Below, piece after piece: positions 1-12,306 of a stretch of 64,000 bases of DNA (the stretch's first letter is position 1; the number at the start of each line of letters is the position of its first letter). Position numbers and translations under genes: made by a program. The stretch comes from Isoetes taiwanensis. Its lineage: Eukaryota; Streptophyta; Lycopodiopsida; Isoetales; Isoetaceae. The notes beneath the pieces were generated by a model, which was not told the origin of the DNA, did no database searches, and saw nothing but the letters and a program-made list of their open reading frames with translations. The stretch spans positions 7,076,917 to 7,140,916 of the forward strand of contig JAJEKV010000041.1 of NCBI GenBank assembly GCA_021234155.1, written 5' to 3'.

Positions 1-2150
<2,150 letters not shown>

Positions 2151-2538
2151 ATGAATGATACATGGCCACCATGCATCAGTCCAGACCACCGAGACATCCA
2201 ACTCATAGCTCGACTATGTGAAGATTACATTCCGCTGTTGTCGGAAGCATTCAGACAGCGCCTTCGTTCTTGGATCACAAATGGCCAAGAACAAGCTGAA
2301 CAGGAAGGATATGTTAAATCGGATCAAGGGGCGGGCATCGACACACCCGAGGCCATATGCAAGAAAGAAGGGGAGGTCACGCTCAACCCAAAGAAGGTAT
2401 TTTTTAGCGGCATGGTGGAAAAGTATACGCCCTAGCGAGCAATCGAGCCCCCAAAAAGATGGTGGCATCAGCAAGTTCATTGCACAACCTACGATGGCGA
2501 GGGGTGGAGGGAAGCTTGAGCAACTACATGCACACTGA
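2151..2538 (+). other. Overlapping short ORFs, unrecognised, one strongly basic
   Basis: Two overlapping plus-strand frames (2151-2435 and 2218-2538) have a more balanced composition than the flanks. The second is rich in Arg and Lys, with a cluster around RPYARKKGRSRSTQRR, and could be a remnant of a nucleic-acid-binding or transposon tail. I recognise no family, and there is no supporting gene structure. Confidence 0.2.
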
Positions 2539-2711
2539 GATGAGCTTCATGGGAATAAACAAGTGAGAATACTAGGGATGACGTGGCGGAAGTGGAGCAA
2601 CATCGAATCAGGTTTTTATAAATAATGATAGAATGGTTTAACATGGATTCGGTTCTTTAAGCATTTTAAGAAAATCATTCTTTGAGGTTTATCAAGATGA
2701 AAATGATGGTG

Positions 2712-3285
2712 TCTCCCCTTAATAAGACTAGGACGGCCCATAGTTAGAATTTGGCCTTATGTTGACTCTTTGCTTTCGCGTGCATTGGCGCACAAGAAAG
2801 AACTCGCTATGAGCATCAAGATATGGCATGGGAGCAAACGTAAAATCTTTTCTTAATGAGCATAGGTTAACCATTAATTTATGGCACTATAGGGACTAGT
2901 GTCTGATTGTGCAAGGCAGCGAATAAAATAACCGCAGAGCACATAAAATGACTAGTATTGCAGAAGATTGAGTTTAGAAGATTGAGTTTACTGCAGAATT
3001 CAGGACCATGCTTGCATTAAACTAGACTCAGAAGTTAACCACTATAAGAGCTGGTTCTTTATCAATGCCGAGGGTTATGCTGGTGACAGTGGGAGGTATC
3101 TTTCCTTAATAAGAATGGAGTGACTCTTAGTTAAAAACTGACCTTATGTTCACTGCTCCTTTTTTATGCAAAGGCAGCACGTGAACTCATTGCAGAGCAT
3201 CAAGTATAGGTATGGGAGTAAACTTATAATCCTTTCTTGATGAGAATAGAATAGCCACTGATTTATGGACTATACGGACTATTGA
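2712..3285. repeat. Old diverged tandem duplication, offset about 390 bp
   Basis: About 2712-2900 and 3099-3285 align over their length. Both carry a CCTTAATAAGA-like start, a middle with GAGCATCAAG then TATGGCATGGGAG or TATGGGAG, and an ATTTATGG...CTAT...GGACTA end. Many substitutions and small indels show that the duplication is not recent. Confidence 0.6.
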
Positions 3286-4418
3286 GATGTTGGTTGATCA
3301 GGGGCTACAACTTAATCAGGTTACCTTAGAGTAAATCAGTATTTGAATAATGCTGGAATTGAAGGAGAAAATTATGACAACTTCCACAATGCATTTCTGG
3401 GTTGTATTGTTTAGTCTTGTAAATTGATCTTGAAGTACATATTTGGTGAAGGCGATGAGCCATGCGGGATTATTGCTTACACTGCTAACCCTCTCCCTAT
3501 TACCGAGTTTATTGCTAATATGGATTACGTTTGGTTCACAGTAACCAATCTTGCATCTCAGATTTCATTTGGTTATGGATGTTTTGGGCGGTGTTACATA
3601 AAGAAGTTTGCCCTTTGGGTGGGGCGGCAATGGATCATTGCATTTGATTTTGTTTGGCGGAGGTCTATAAACTTTTTTCTTCACTATTTGAGGTAATACA
3701 CATTACTCAAAACTTATGGATTTATCGCCCTTATGGTCGGTGATAGCGAGGGCCATAAGAGAATTAATGTTTTGAAGTGGCTACATCTTATTGCTCGGAC
3801 TTGAGTGACATTATGGTTGAGACTTAATTGCGATAAGAATGTTCCTTTTTAAGTCATAATGATAGGTTCTTGTCTTGAAAAATATTGGAAGTATGGAATT
3901 AATGGTTACAAGGCCATGATTTTACAAAATATTGCTCATTTTATCGTATTAAAAGCACATCATATTAGTTTTGGTAGCCGGTGATTGTGCATTAGCACTA
4001 GGAACTGAATTAGCATTAGCTTTGGATTTTGCATCACTTTCTTTGTATGACAAAACTATCTTGTTGCAAAAAAATATTAATTGTATTGAACGCTAGATAA
4101 ATCCTTCAAAGGTTTCATGTGAGAAAATCTTGAAATTATATTATGCATTTGACTTGTGACTAATACGCCCGAGAGGCAAGGCAACATGATTTGACTTTTA
4201 GAAAAGGATATAAAGGATATAGATAGGCTGTGATAATGTAGTAATGTGCCGGGCCATGGACATGTTTTCCGACCAATTAGGAGGCCTGAACAAATGACAT
4301 TTACAAAATGTTTAGTAATAGGACTTCCAAGGCTCCCCTAGACTATGTCTAGGGACTGATAAGTTCCAGGACCCATTGTCTGGAATGGCTTAGTCTTGTG
4401 GATAAGGCTAAGGCCAAG
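3286..4418. other. No recognisable gene
   Basis: One 90-codon plus-strand frame (3424-3696) has no recognisable domain. No RNA gene or transposon terminus was identified. The stretch borders the left direct repeat, which starts near 4419. Confidence 0.5.
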
Positions 4419-6750
4419 TCTAGCAGAATTTCTTACTCCAAACCCGTAGAGCTTGAGATTTTGTCTACCCTGGCGTTACCCAGGCCCAAACCATATTCCC
4501 TAGCAAGTGTAGTGTTCTATTTTAGCAAATGTTTTATTTTAGCAAAAAATACAACTTATATCATGATTCACATGCTCTACTCTCTAAGATCTTATGCACA
4601 AGAACAGCTTAGCGAGGACCAAATTCTTAGCCCCATGCTAAGCTAGACCCATACGAAGATCTATGCCATCTGTAAATGCAAGTTAACTCTGAGCAACATG
4701 CTCTTTCATAATTAGTCTTATGTACAAAACTAGCTCAATGAGGACCAGATTTTCAAGCCCCAAACCAAACCATTCCCATACACGGACCTATATTATTATT
4801 AGTAATAATAAATGCGAAAAGTATGAGCTCTACTCTTTTGTACCAGATCCCATGTACAAGATCAGCTCAATGAGAACCAAATTTTTAGCTCCAAACCAAG
4901 CTAATCCCATAAATAGACCTATATACTCCATATTCAGCAAGAAAAACAAGCAAATTATTCTTATGCAATGTGGGAAATCTTGATAAATACTTAAATTATG
5001 GAATTTTTCATATGGTGACCCATTTATAATATTCGAGCATCACTTAGACTTAGAGTTTGAGTTTCAGCCATATACTAAACAAAACTCCAATTGTATTTCC
5101 ATGGGATTATCAAAAGGACAGATTTACAAGCCTCATACGAAAAGACAAGATGCACAACTGATGTCATGATGTGAGGAAGAAGATATACTTCTTGAGTTTT
5201 TACTATCTAGCTTTATATGTAAACTGTATTCTTGAATATCAAGACAAAAATCTAGAACAGTTACAGGCTGTTCCTAAAGGCAAAATTTCTCAAGACACTT
5301 TTATCCAAAATCAGCAAGGAAAAGTGAAGGTATCACCACAATGTTTCAGTACAAAGCGCAATTCCATAGTACCATAATCACATAGTCACCATCTAAACAC
5401 GAAAAGATGAGTTCCACATGTTACCTGCAGCCAAACCAGTTGCATGTTAGCCTGATAAGGGTAAATGCAAAGCAGCCGTCAGGTAAGCAAAGAAGAACTC
5501 AGTTTTTATCCTTTTCTTTAAGTGCAAAAATAGATTTAAGTAAAGCTCAAACTTAATCTTTACATCACCATTTCTGGTCTGCACTATTCAAACATTAAAT
5601 TCAGCCACAAAAACGTTCCCAAAACAGCAAATTTTTGGGTTTTACAGCTCAAGTTTCTTTGTGCACATGTTGTTTTCAGCCTGAGTAGACCATCACAAAG
5701 TAAAACAAGTCTTGTATCAGACTTTTCTGCGAGCATTAGGCCATGTGACAGGATTAAAATAGCAAATGAAACCTCTTTTGAAGCGCCCTCCAAGCTTGAA
5801 GTTCCACCATCACCGAAAGAAAGATCAGCTTCCGGGTTGTCATAGACAGGTTCGCCTTGATCAGCCAAGGCATTTGTTTTCATTGTGGCAGCTCGCATAA
5901 CACACCTACGAATCACATTTGAGGCCTGAAAATTTTTGGCCCGGCCATCCAACGGTGTCCTACGAACTCCAAAATCACTTCTCCGATTCTTATTCTTTGC
6001 TCCAGGGGGACGACCTGCTCCTTTCTTAGGCCCCATGAGCGCCAAATATGCTTCCCACCAGTTTTCTTTGGGCGGATAGTTTAGGAAAGCAAGGAATGAA
6101 ACACAACAAAGTTCCTGTTACCAAAAGAACTTACGTCCATTTTTTGGACCATATTCCCATGCATGCCTCATTAAGAGGCCAAAGAATTTAATATCAAATA
6201 TTCCCCCCTTTTTGCACAACACATAAAGAGGCCAAGAATTTAATATCACACATTCCCCTTTTCTACGTACCACACATGTGGAGGCCAAGTCAATTAATGC
6301 ACATTATTTCCTTTTCTAAGTACTACACATACAAAGGCCAAAGCAATTAATGCATATTATTCCATAAGGTCATATGTCCCCCTATGTATTTAAATTAACT
6401 TAGCTTATTCCCCTACCTAGCAAAATTGGGTGTGGTCAAGGGAATATTACATCCATAGTGTACCCCATGGTCCACAACCATATTGTCATGAAAGATCTTC
6501 CAATCCTTTTGGGCAGACATCTACAAGTTAGTTACCACATATTGTAAGGTGGAAAATTTACTAACCTTTTACTCTCCTTTTTATTTTTCCTTTTAGGAGT
6601 ACAGGCTGTTCTTCATTGTTATAAGCAAAGCTGCCATATGTCATAGCTCAGCCCTATTTGATCAACTGAACATTAGCAACCTAGCAAAGTGAAATATCAT
6701 GCTGCACAATCATGGAGTGCAACCATTCACAACCTTTTATATATATTTAT
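4419..6750 (-). repeat. Left long direct repeat of the retroelement
   Basis: Matches 12307-14655 almost base for base in the same orientation. Similarity starts abruptly at TCTAGCAGAATTTC and fades in a variable TA-rich tract near 6740-6760. Differences are few: a 9-bp insertion near the start of the other copy, scattered substitutions, and short clustered changes near 5255 and 5430. The ends are not TG...CA. Confidence 0.9.
5584..6045 (-). CDS. AT-hook-like protein ORF in the left direct repeat
   Basis: A 153-codon frame begins MALMGPKKGAGRPPGAKNKN. The GRPPGAKNKNRR core resembles an AT-hook or nuclear localisation motif, so DNA or RNA binding in the nucleus is a reasonable inference. The frame stays open upstream of the first Met to about 6118 (adding a stretch that includes NYPPKENWWEAYLA), where a possible acceptor (GGTAACAG) lies. 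The true start may therefore be further 5', or the frame may be an internal exon. The acidic middle is followed by a Leu- and Cys-rich tail that could be read-through of an intron. The same frame is intact in the right repeat with about one amino-acid change. I know no named family for it. Confidence 0.45.
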   Translation of the reverse strand: MALMGPKKGAGRPPGAKNKNRRSDFGVRRTPLDGRAKNFQASNVIRRCVMRAATMKTNALADQGEPVYDNPEADLSFGDGGTSSLEGASKEVSFAILILSHGLMLAEKSDTRLVLLCDGLLRLKTTCAQRNLSCKTQKFAVLGTFLWLNLMFE

Positions 6751-6999
6751 AGATATATAGATATATATGATGTCCTGCCTCCTCCTACTGGCGGTGCAAG
6801 GGTCCATGTTTTATGATAGAAAATAATTTAAACAACTTCTATAATTCCCAGCAAATACTAGGTTCGGTGGGGAGCCTAGCATTCGCTAGGACCCTACACA
6901 CACCGTAATATTTAACCTATTGAAGGTATGATAATGGCGCCACAAGTTTTGGAGAAACTCATACACATTTTCAATGTTCTTGATCGTCGGATCCTTTTG
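6751..6999 (-). other. Junction between the left repeat and the RT 3' end
   Basis: TA-rich up to about 6770, then about 230 bases with no coding signal. On the minus strand a purine-rich run (AGTAGGAGGAGGCAGGA) lies directly before the repeat. It could act as a polypurine tract if this is an LTR element. Confidence 0.4.
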
Positions 7000-9043
7000 C
7001 CTTTGTAGTTAAGGCCGGGGAAAGTCTTGTCTTAGTGCGTTGATGACATTCGGGATTATAGTCCGCTTGTCAAAACCATTTTTAACAAACAGTCAATAAT
7101 TTTGTGAATATCCTTTGATGCGCCCACCAAGGTGCATGGTGTACATACAAGCATGGCATTACTTGTGAGCAAATCACTTTACTTGCTTGAAAATAGGGTG
7201 CGCAACTATCCGCCGATTACATACTTTTTGGCTTCAAATGGTAGAAAATCTCTTTTGTCATATTTCTTCATGCAAAGCGATCCCTTTTCAAAGATTAGTA
7301 ATCCGAATTCTCATATTCGGGAAGCTTGCACCGTCCAACTTTGGTGTCTTCAACATTTCAATGAAATCGATGTCTCATTTTTAATCTCAATGTATTCAAG
7401 GTTGTGCAGACCACATATCAGAGCTTTTATCAAAAACTCTTTGGGATTACCACAATTAACCAACAAAGAGATCATCCATGTACCTAAATGAATGTTTAAA
7501 CCTTTTCGATATCCTTGTATCGCCCATCTTTGCTAGTTTAATTAAGAAGTTGACTTCATGCCAAGCCAAATATAGATTACACCAACTTGGTGAGCACGCA
7601 AATCCATGGGTATTCCACAACATTGCCTCCACGTCCTATTGTCATTGCATAGCCAACGGTTCTTGAGTAGCCACACATTCATGTTTATGAAATTCGACAT
7701 GTTAGTTACGTCCAATCGGGTTGTTTATCCTTAGTGTCCCATTTTGCACAAAAGTTATCACCATAGTCTGCCTTTCTTCTTTATCCACAATCTATTCTTC
7801 CAATGCTTTTTCTTTTGGTGCTTTGGAATCTTGTGGAAATGATCTTTTCAATAACGAGAACACAATCCCTCTTCCCTTCAAGAGGGATAGACTCGTAACA
7901 TTTAGTCACGTCCGCAACATAGAGGCTATGAATTTTTTCCGGGAGATTTAATGCAACATCATAAACAGAGTTGACTAACCAGTTAGGGCTTAAACCTGTT
8001 GGGCAGAAGATACTAATTCCTGAGCACATATCTAAGGAAATTTCTGGCCATAATTCCACAATGCTTTTAGGCCCTCGCAATTAGACACATAATTTGAGAG
8101 AATATAGAGCTATGGGCATTTGTGATCCAACGAAAGTTATTCTTATGTGCCTTGTAGATACAAAGCAGATATGGAAGTGGTGCGATATTGTCGATCGATT
8201 ATCAAACTCCCACAAATCAAGAGTAGCTAAAGCTATATTAGCTGGATTTGCTCAATGGGTTTGCTAGAAGCAACAAAATCAGGGTCATTAAGCTTTGTTA
8301 AAAGCCGACTCCTTGGCTAAGTATGGACACATGAAACTTGGATTGTTAGATGCTTTATCTATACCAGCTACATACAAGTTTTCGATAGTCCAAATCAGGT
8401 CTTTGTTTGCCTCCATATCATCTTGAAGACATAGTGCGACCTTACTATCACATTTCTGAAAGTAGTCTTTTATCATTCCATAAGCCATCTCCCTAGCGGC
8501 TGTTTCAATCAGCAGATACTTTTGTGCATCAACTGGTTTGATCACAAACTTATGTAGCTCAAAGAAGGTGCGTAGTCCCTTTGTCACTTGGACTAGGCAC
8601 TCATTCTTGTCTAGCCTTCTATGAGGAATGTGATTCATTCCTTTCTTTAAAATATTTCTCAAATTCTTATTTCGGATAATATTACAGTCCGTAGTGAGAA
8701 TATGTTTGTACATGGGATCAATATATCCTTTGAACTCCTGCTTTGTACAAGGACACTTTGGAGTGCCCTTCCCAGCAAAGGTTTTGAACGGCTTGTAAAC
8801 CATATCAACCAACTTAGGCAGATATCTCCAACTAAGAATAGTCTTGTCTAGAGCTACCTGTCCTTCCTCTCCAAAAAAGTTAATCATGATAAAGTCCAGA
8901 ATCTTCCTGAACTTAATTGAGTCCATTAACCTGGACACATAGGTGAGGTGGACAGTCAATTTCTTCTCCACATCACTATCGGTTTTGATCAGCCATCTAT
9001 TGTTTTGGTCTTGTTCTAACCATCTACTAGGGTTCCTCTCCAC
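7000..9043 (-). pseudogene. Broken reverse transcriptase, Penelope-like type
   Basis: Minus-strand reading gives RT landmarks in the right order but in shifting frames. The first frame (9043-8288, 251 codons) has a CPC pair near 8750, an HILTTDCNIIRNKNLRN block, then AGIDKASNNP near 8341-8370, comparable to the DKG motif upstream of PLE RT domains. Next come HKNNFRWITNAH (8110-8160), YVADVTKCYESIPLEG (about 7875-7920, matching motif A of the DVxxLYTNIP kind), GIPM (7605-7616) and FRYMDDL (7468-7488) with the catalytic Asp pair. NCGNPKEF follows one base out of frame. A C-terminal tail with FDKRTIIPNVINALRQ reaches about 7010. At least three frameshifts and several stops make this copy non-functional. 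No GIY-YIG nuclease was seen. An RT is clear; the PLE-type assignment is inference. Confidence 0.72.
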
Positions 9044-9049
9044 AACCTG

Positions 9050-9370
9050 TTATGCATTGCACACTATTAACTTATGTAGACACTATAAGACATTATAATG
9101 TACAGGTGCAAATCAATAAGCATATACAATACAATTATGGTTTTGCTTGGTTTTGCTGGAGGAGATAATCCAATGGGTCGTCTTTCATTAAGACACTTGC
9201 CTAGCTGGGCCACAAGTTGGTATATATTCACAATTTGAGGAGTTAGCTATAAGCTAGTGTGGATTTAAGCATTATAAGCGATGCTACAAATACATGCGTA
9301 ACGAAATCATTAACAGAATTGAAAATCATAATTAAAATTCAGACTTCAACAATACCACTCATGGCTAACC
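9050..9370 (-). other. Possible intron between ORF1-like frame and RT
   Basis: This stretch is non-coding on the minus strand and is bounded by AG|GTTAGC on the 5' side and TAACAG|GTTGTG on the 3' side. Retained introns have been reported for Penelope-like elements. The alternative is simple decay between two frames. Confidence 0.3.
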
Positions 9371-9373
9371 TTT

Positions 9374-10974
9374 TTACTGCGTTGTTGTCAGGTCAAGGAA
9401 AGGTACTTCTTTCTCAACATTATTACGAGCTTTTGTAGCGGATAAGTCCCCAACTTCGGCATATCCCAGAACAGAGTTATTCTCCGTAAGCATGCTAATA
9501 GATGTAGACCCTGTGCAGCCTTTATCCCCATCAGAGGTAGATTTTGCAAACATTTTAGGCGGATAATAGCTCTTTGTCCCACTGCCAGAAGGAGTTTGTT
9601 GCGAAAACTTCTTTCTGTTTTGCTTGGAAGGAGGTCTGTTGCTAGTTCCAGCATGCTCTTTAACAGTAAAATCATCTGGCTTTAGCATCATCTCCGCGAC
9701 AAGGACCAAATGTGTATTTCCATATGCATCTTCCATGTTCTTGTTTGGGTTTTCAGTAAGATCACGTGCCATATTATATGCCAGAACCCTGTATTTAGTA
9801 TATGCTATATAAGCCATTACTTGTCTTTGTAGCTGATTGGATAGCAGGTTCACAGCCGCTAGAAAAGCTTTTACGCAATCCAAATCAGGTATACCTTGTC
9901 AAGGTTATTCAAGAAGAACCAAATTCCATGATCGAACCACGTGATATTAGCACCACATGCTTTGTTCCCAGGCAAATCACAAGCACATTTAAAGTACGGG
10001 CAAAATGACCTCCATATCTTTCTCAGGTTAAAATCCGCCTTCAAACCAGAGAGCATGGCCATATGATTTTTTTGGTTGCAGTAGGAGCCATAAGGGCATG
10101 TGCAAGTTTTTTCAAACAACCTCATGTCAAAGGGGATATCCACTTTTGCCCTGTCAATGCAATATTCTCCATTATCTGTCAGATTGTTGAATTCTTCCAT
10201 TTTTTTGTCATTCACATCTGCTAGAAACTTCCAAGAAGTTACAGATATGGGAGCAAGTGTTCCTAAATTCGCACCTTGCCACATAGCCTGGTCATATTCT
10301 TGAGCAAGCGCCTCAACCAAGCTGTGCGACAACATGGGAAAGTAGCCTGTATTAGGAATATCGAGCCTGTCAATTGGTTCCAGCTCAAGAGGTTCTTCTT
10401 CCTCTTCTTTATTTTCAATATCATCATTACTAGCACTGGGCACTTCTTCTGCAGGTTCAGGGTTACCAAATCCCATTGCCGTGCTACTAAACAAGCTATT
10501 TCCAAAGGCCTGTTCATTTTGTTCATTCTGAACAGCTGCTGCCCTTGGCCTGCTCATCTTTGCTTTCCCCTTTGCGTTATCACCACGTACCGGAATTGTA
10601 TACAGCTTTTTGAGTCTAGCAACAGTAGGTGCATACGCTTTGTGGAAGTTCTCATCCACCTCTGTTCTCGCACATAAGATTCCGAAGAGTTTTTGATATA
10701 TCTCCTCAATGATCTTAATGTACATTGTATGGTGACTCTTCATTTTGCAGGCAAGTACTCCGAGCCAGTCATTAAAGCCATAATATGCGACTGCTGAGAG
10801 ATTGCAATCAGTTTGCAATAGCTCCAGTTCAATAATTTTTTTGTGCATACCGTCATGGTTCAGACAGCATATAACAGTTTGGACAGCCCTATTTGGTGCC
10901 TGACACTTAAGCTTATGAAATCCAAGCTTCCTGAGTTCCGGAATCCATTGTTTTTCTTGTGCACTCATAGCCAA
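9374..10974 (-). pseudogene. ORF1-like protein upstream of the RT, frameshifted
   Basis: A 367-codon frame (10974-9871; the first ATG is at 10968) continues after one frameshift near 9880 into a second frame ending at 9374. Visible parts are an N-terminal Cys/Leu-rich section, an acidic run around residues 180-205, and a Cys/His cluster CTCPYGSYCNQKNH followed by a second Cys group (CPYFKCACDLPGNKAC). A basic Ser/Lys-rich C-terminal part follows. The Cys/His arrangement suggests zinc or nucleic-acid binding. A TTTCAG acceptor-like signal lies just upstream (about 10996). A donor-like AG|GTTAGC at about 9368 and an acceptor-like TAACAG at about 9051 could join it to the RT frame by a 0.3-kb intron. 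I do not recognise the family. Confidence 0.45.
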
Positions 10975-10994
10975 GTCACGAGGAGCATTCTGCT

Positions 10995-12306
10995 GAAATT
11001 ATGGATTCAAGTCAGTCAAGAAGCTCACATCCAAACAATATTTTCCTATAGCATAAGAAACATATAAATTTTGAAAAACATATCATCATGCCACTGTATT
11101 TGTTCAAGCCAATCTTTTTAACAACCTACAGGTTATATTGGCACATCAACGAACAAGACAAATGCTCCTACATTGTGTTCGGCTCACAAATACCCTTACT
11201 TTTCTTGAAGTAGAGCTTTTCCTATTTTAAGACTTCAACATCGTCTATGAGCAGGCCCTATTTTTATCCGAGACACATTAATTTGGATGAATTAATCAGC
11301 GGATCCAGCTATTTATAGTCCTGTTCACATGCAGATCAAGCCCACAGGCATATGCGATCAGAGCATGCATACATACCTTTTATTTGAGGGTAGAACCGGC
11401 AGCTAGGGTCGACCGGATGGCTACTTACCAGGCTTTTCCAAGTGCTTACTACAGACCTAGCGCTCCAATGCCATTTTACCAGATTATGCCAGAATATCAT
11501 GAACTCTTGTTATAACTATGTGTTTTATGGCACAAGCTTGCCTTTTTTTATCCGTATAAGGCATGTTCTTCTTATAAGTCCAGCCAACAAAGACCTAATC
11601 CAGCACGAATTGTACGAATGATTCCAAACTAAAACAACTCCAGAATGAATCTTGTAATCTAGAATGTTCTCTGCAACAGTGCTCTTTCGACACCATTCTA
11701 TTCCATTGTTAGAATCAAATCTATAATAGGGAAACCAAAACCACCAGTGCCCAGCATATCATTCCTGGTACATCATATCATTTATAATGTCTATTTGTCA
11801 TAAAGCCATATACATAAATTTCTTGTACAGTTAAATTCTGCAGAGAGTTAGTTGCCATGGATAATCCATATGCAAAGGGCTCCTGTGCCCTGTTCTCAAG
11901 CTTATTGCAGAGCAGAATCAACTATATGCTAATTATTAAGAGTATGATTCACTAAGACTGATACACACTATTTTCTACAGTAATCTGGGCAAATAAACCT
12001 AAAGAAGACCAAATCATTAGCCTCAAATAGAGTCTATAATATCCAAATTACCTCTCACATTGTGTATTTATGATGAAGCTGCGATCAGTAGCTGTGCATA
12101 GTAGATCCTTGTAAAATAGACTAGGCGAGAACCAAGTAGTTGGCCCTATACCTGAGTCCATTTCTAACAAAAAATGCTGCCATGCATAAAAATCAAAAGT
12201 TGAACTAAACAAAGGTAATCCCACAAGCTAAGGGGTAAGAGTTATCTGTCCTTGGACAAATAAATAGAAGTTCCAGCATATATACTAACTTCTCGCTAGG
12301 ATCTAA
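10995..12306 (-). other. Element interior without coding signal
   Basis: About 1.3 kb between the ORF1-like frame and the right repeat. All frames are short. In the minus orientation this would be the 5' leader or an intron. Just inside the right repeat (12306 downward) I see no TGGTATCAGAGC-like primer site. Confidence 0.4.

Noticed and set aside
4419-6750. Hammerhead ribozyme in the direct repeats, as reported for some PLE pseudo-LTRs
   Set aside because: No CTGATGA core with a matching GAAA segment was found on either strand by eye. CTGATGTCATGA near 5158 lacks the required core.
7132-7951. Plus-strand ORFs of 60-119 codons
   Set aside because: They are antisense shadows of the minus-strand reverse transcriptase, whose motifs are recognisable.
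10100-10677. Plus-strand ORFs over the ORF1-like region
   Set aside because: Antisense to the longer, compositionally coherent minus-strand frame.
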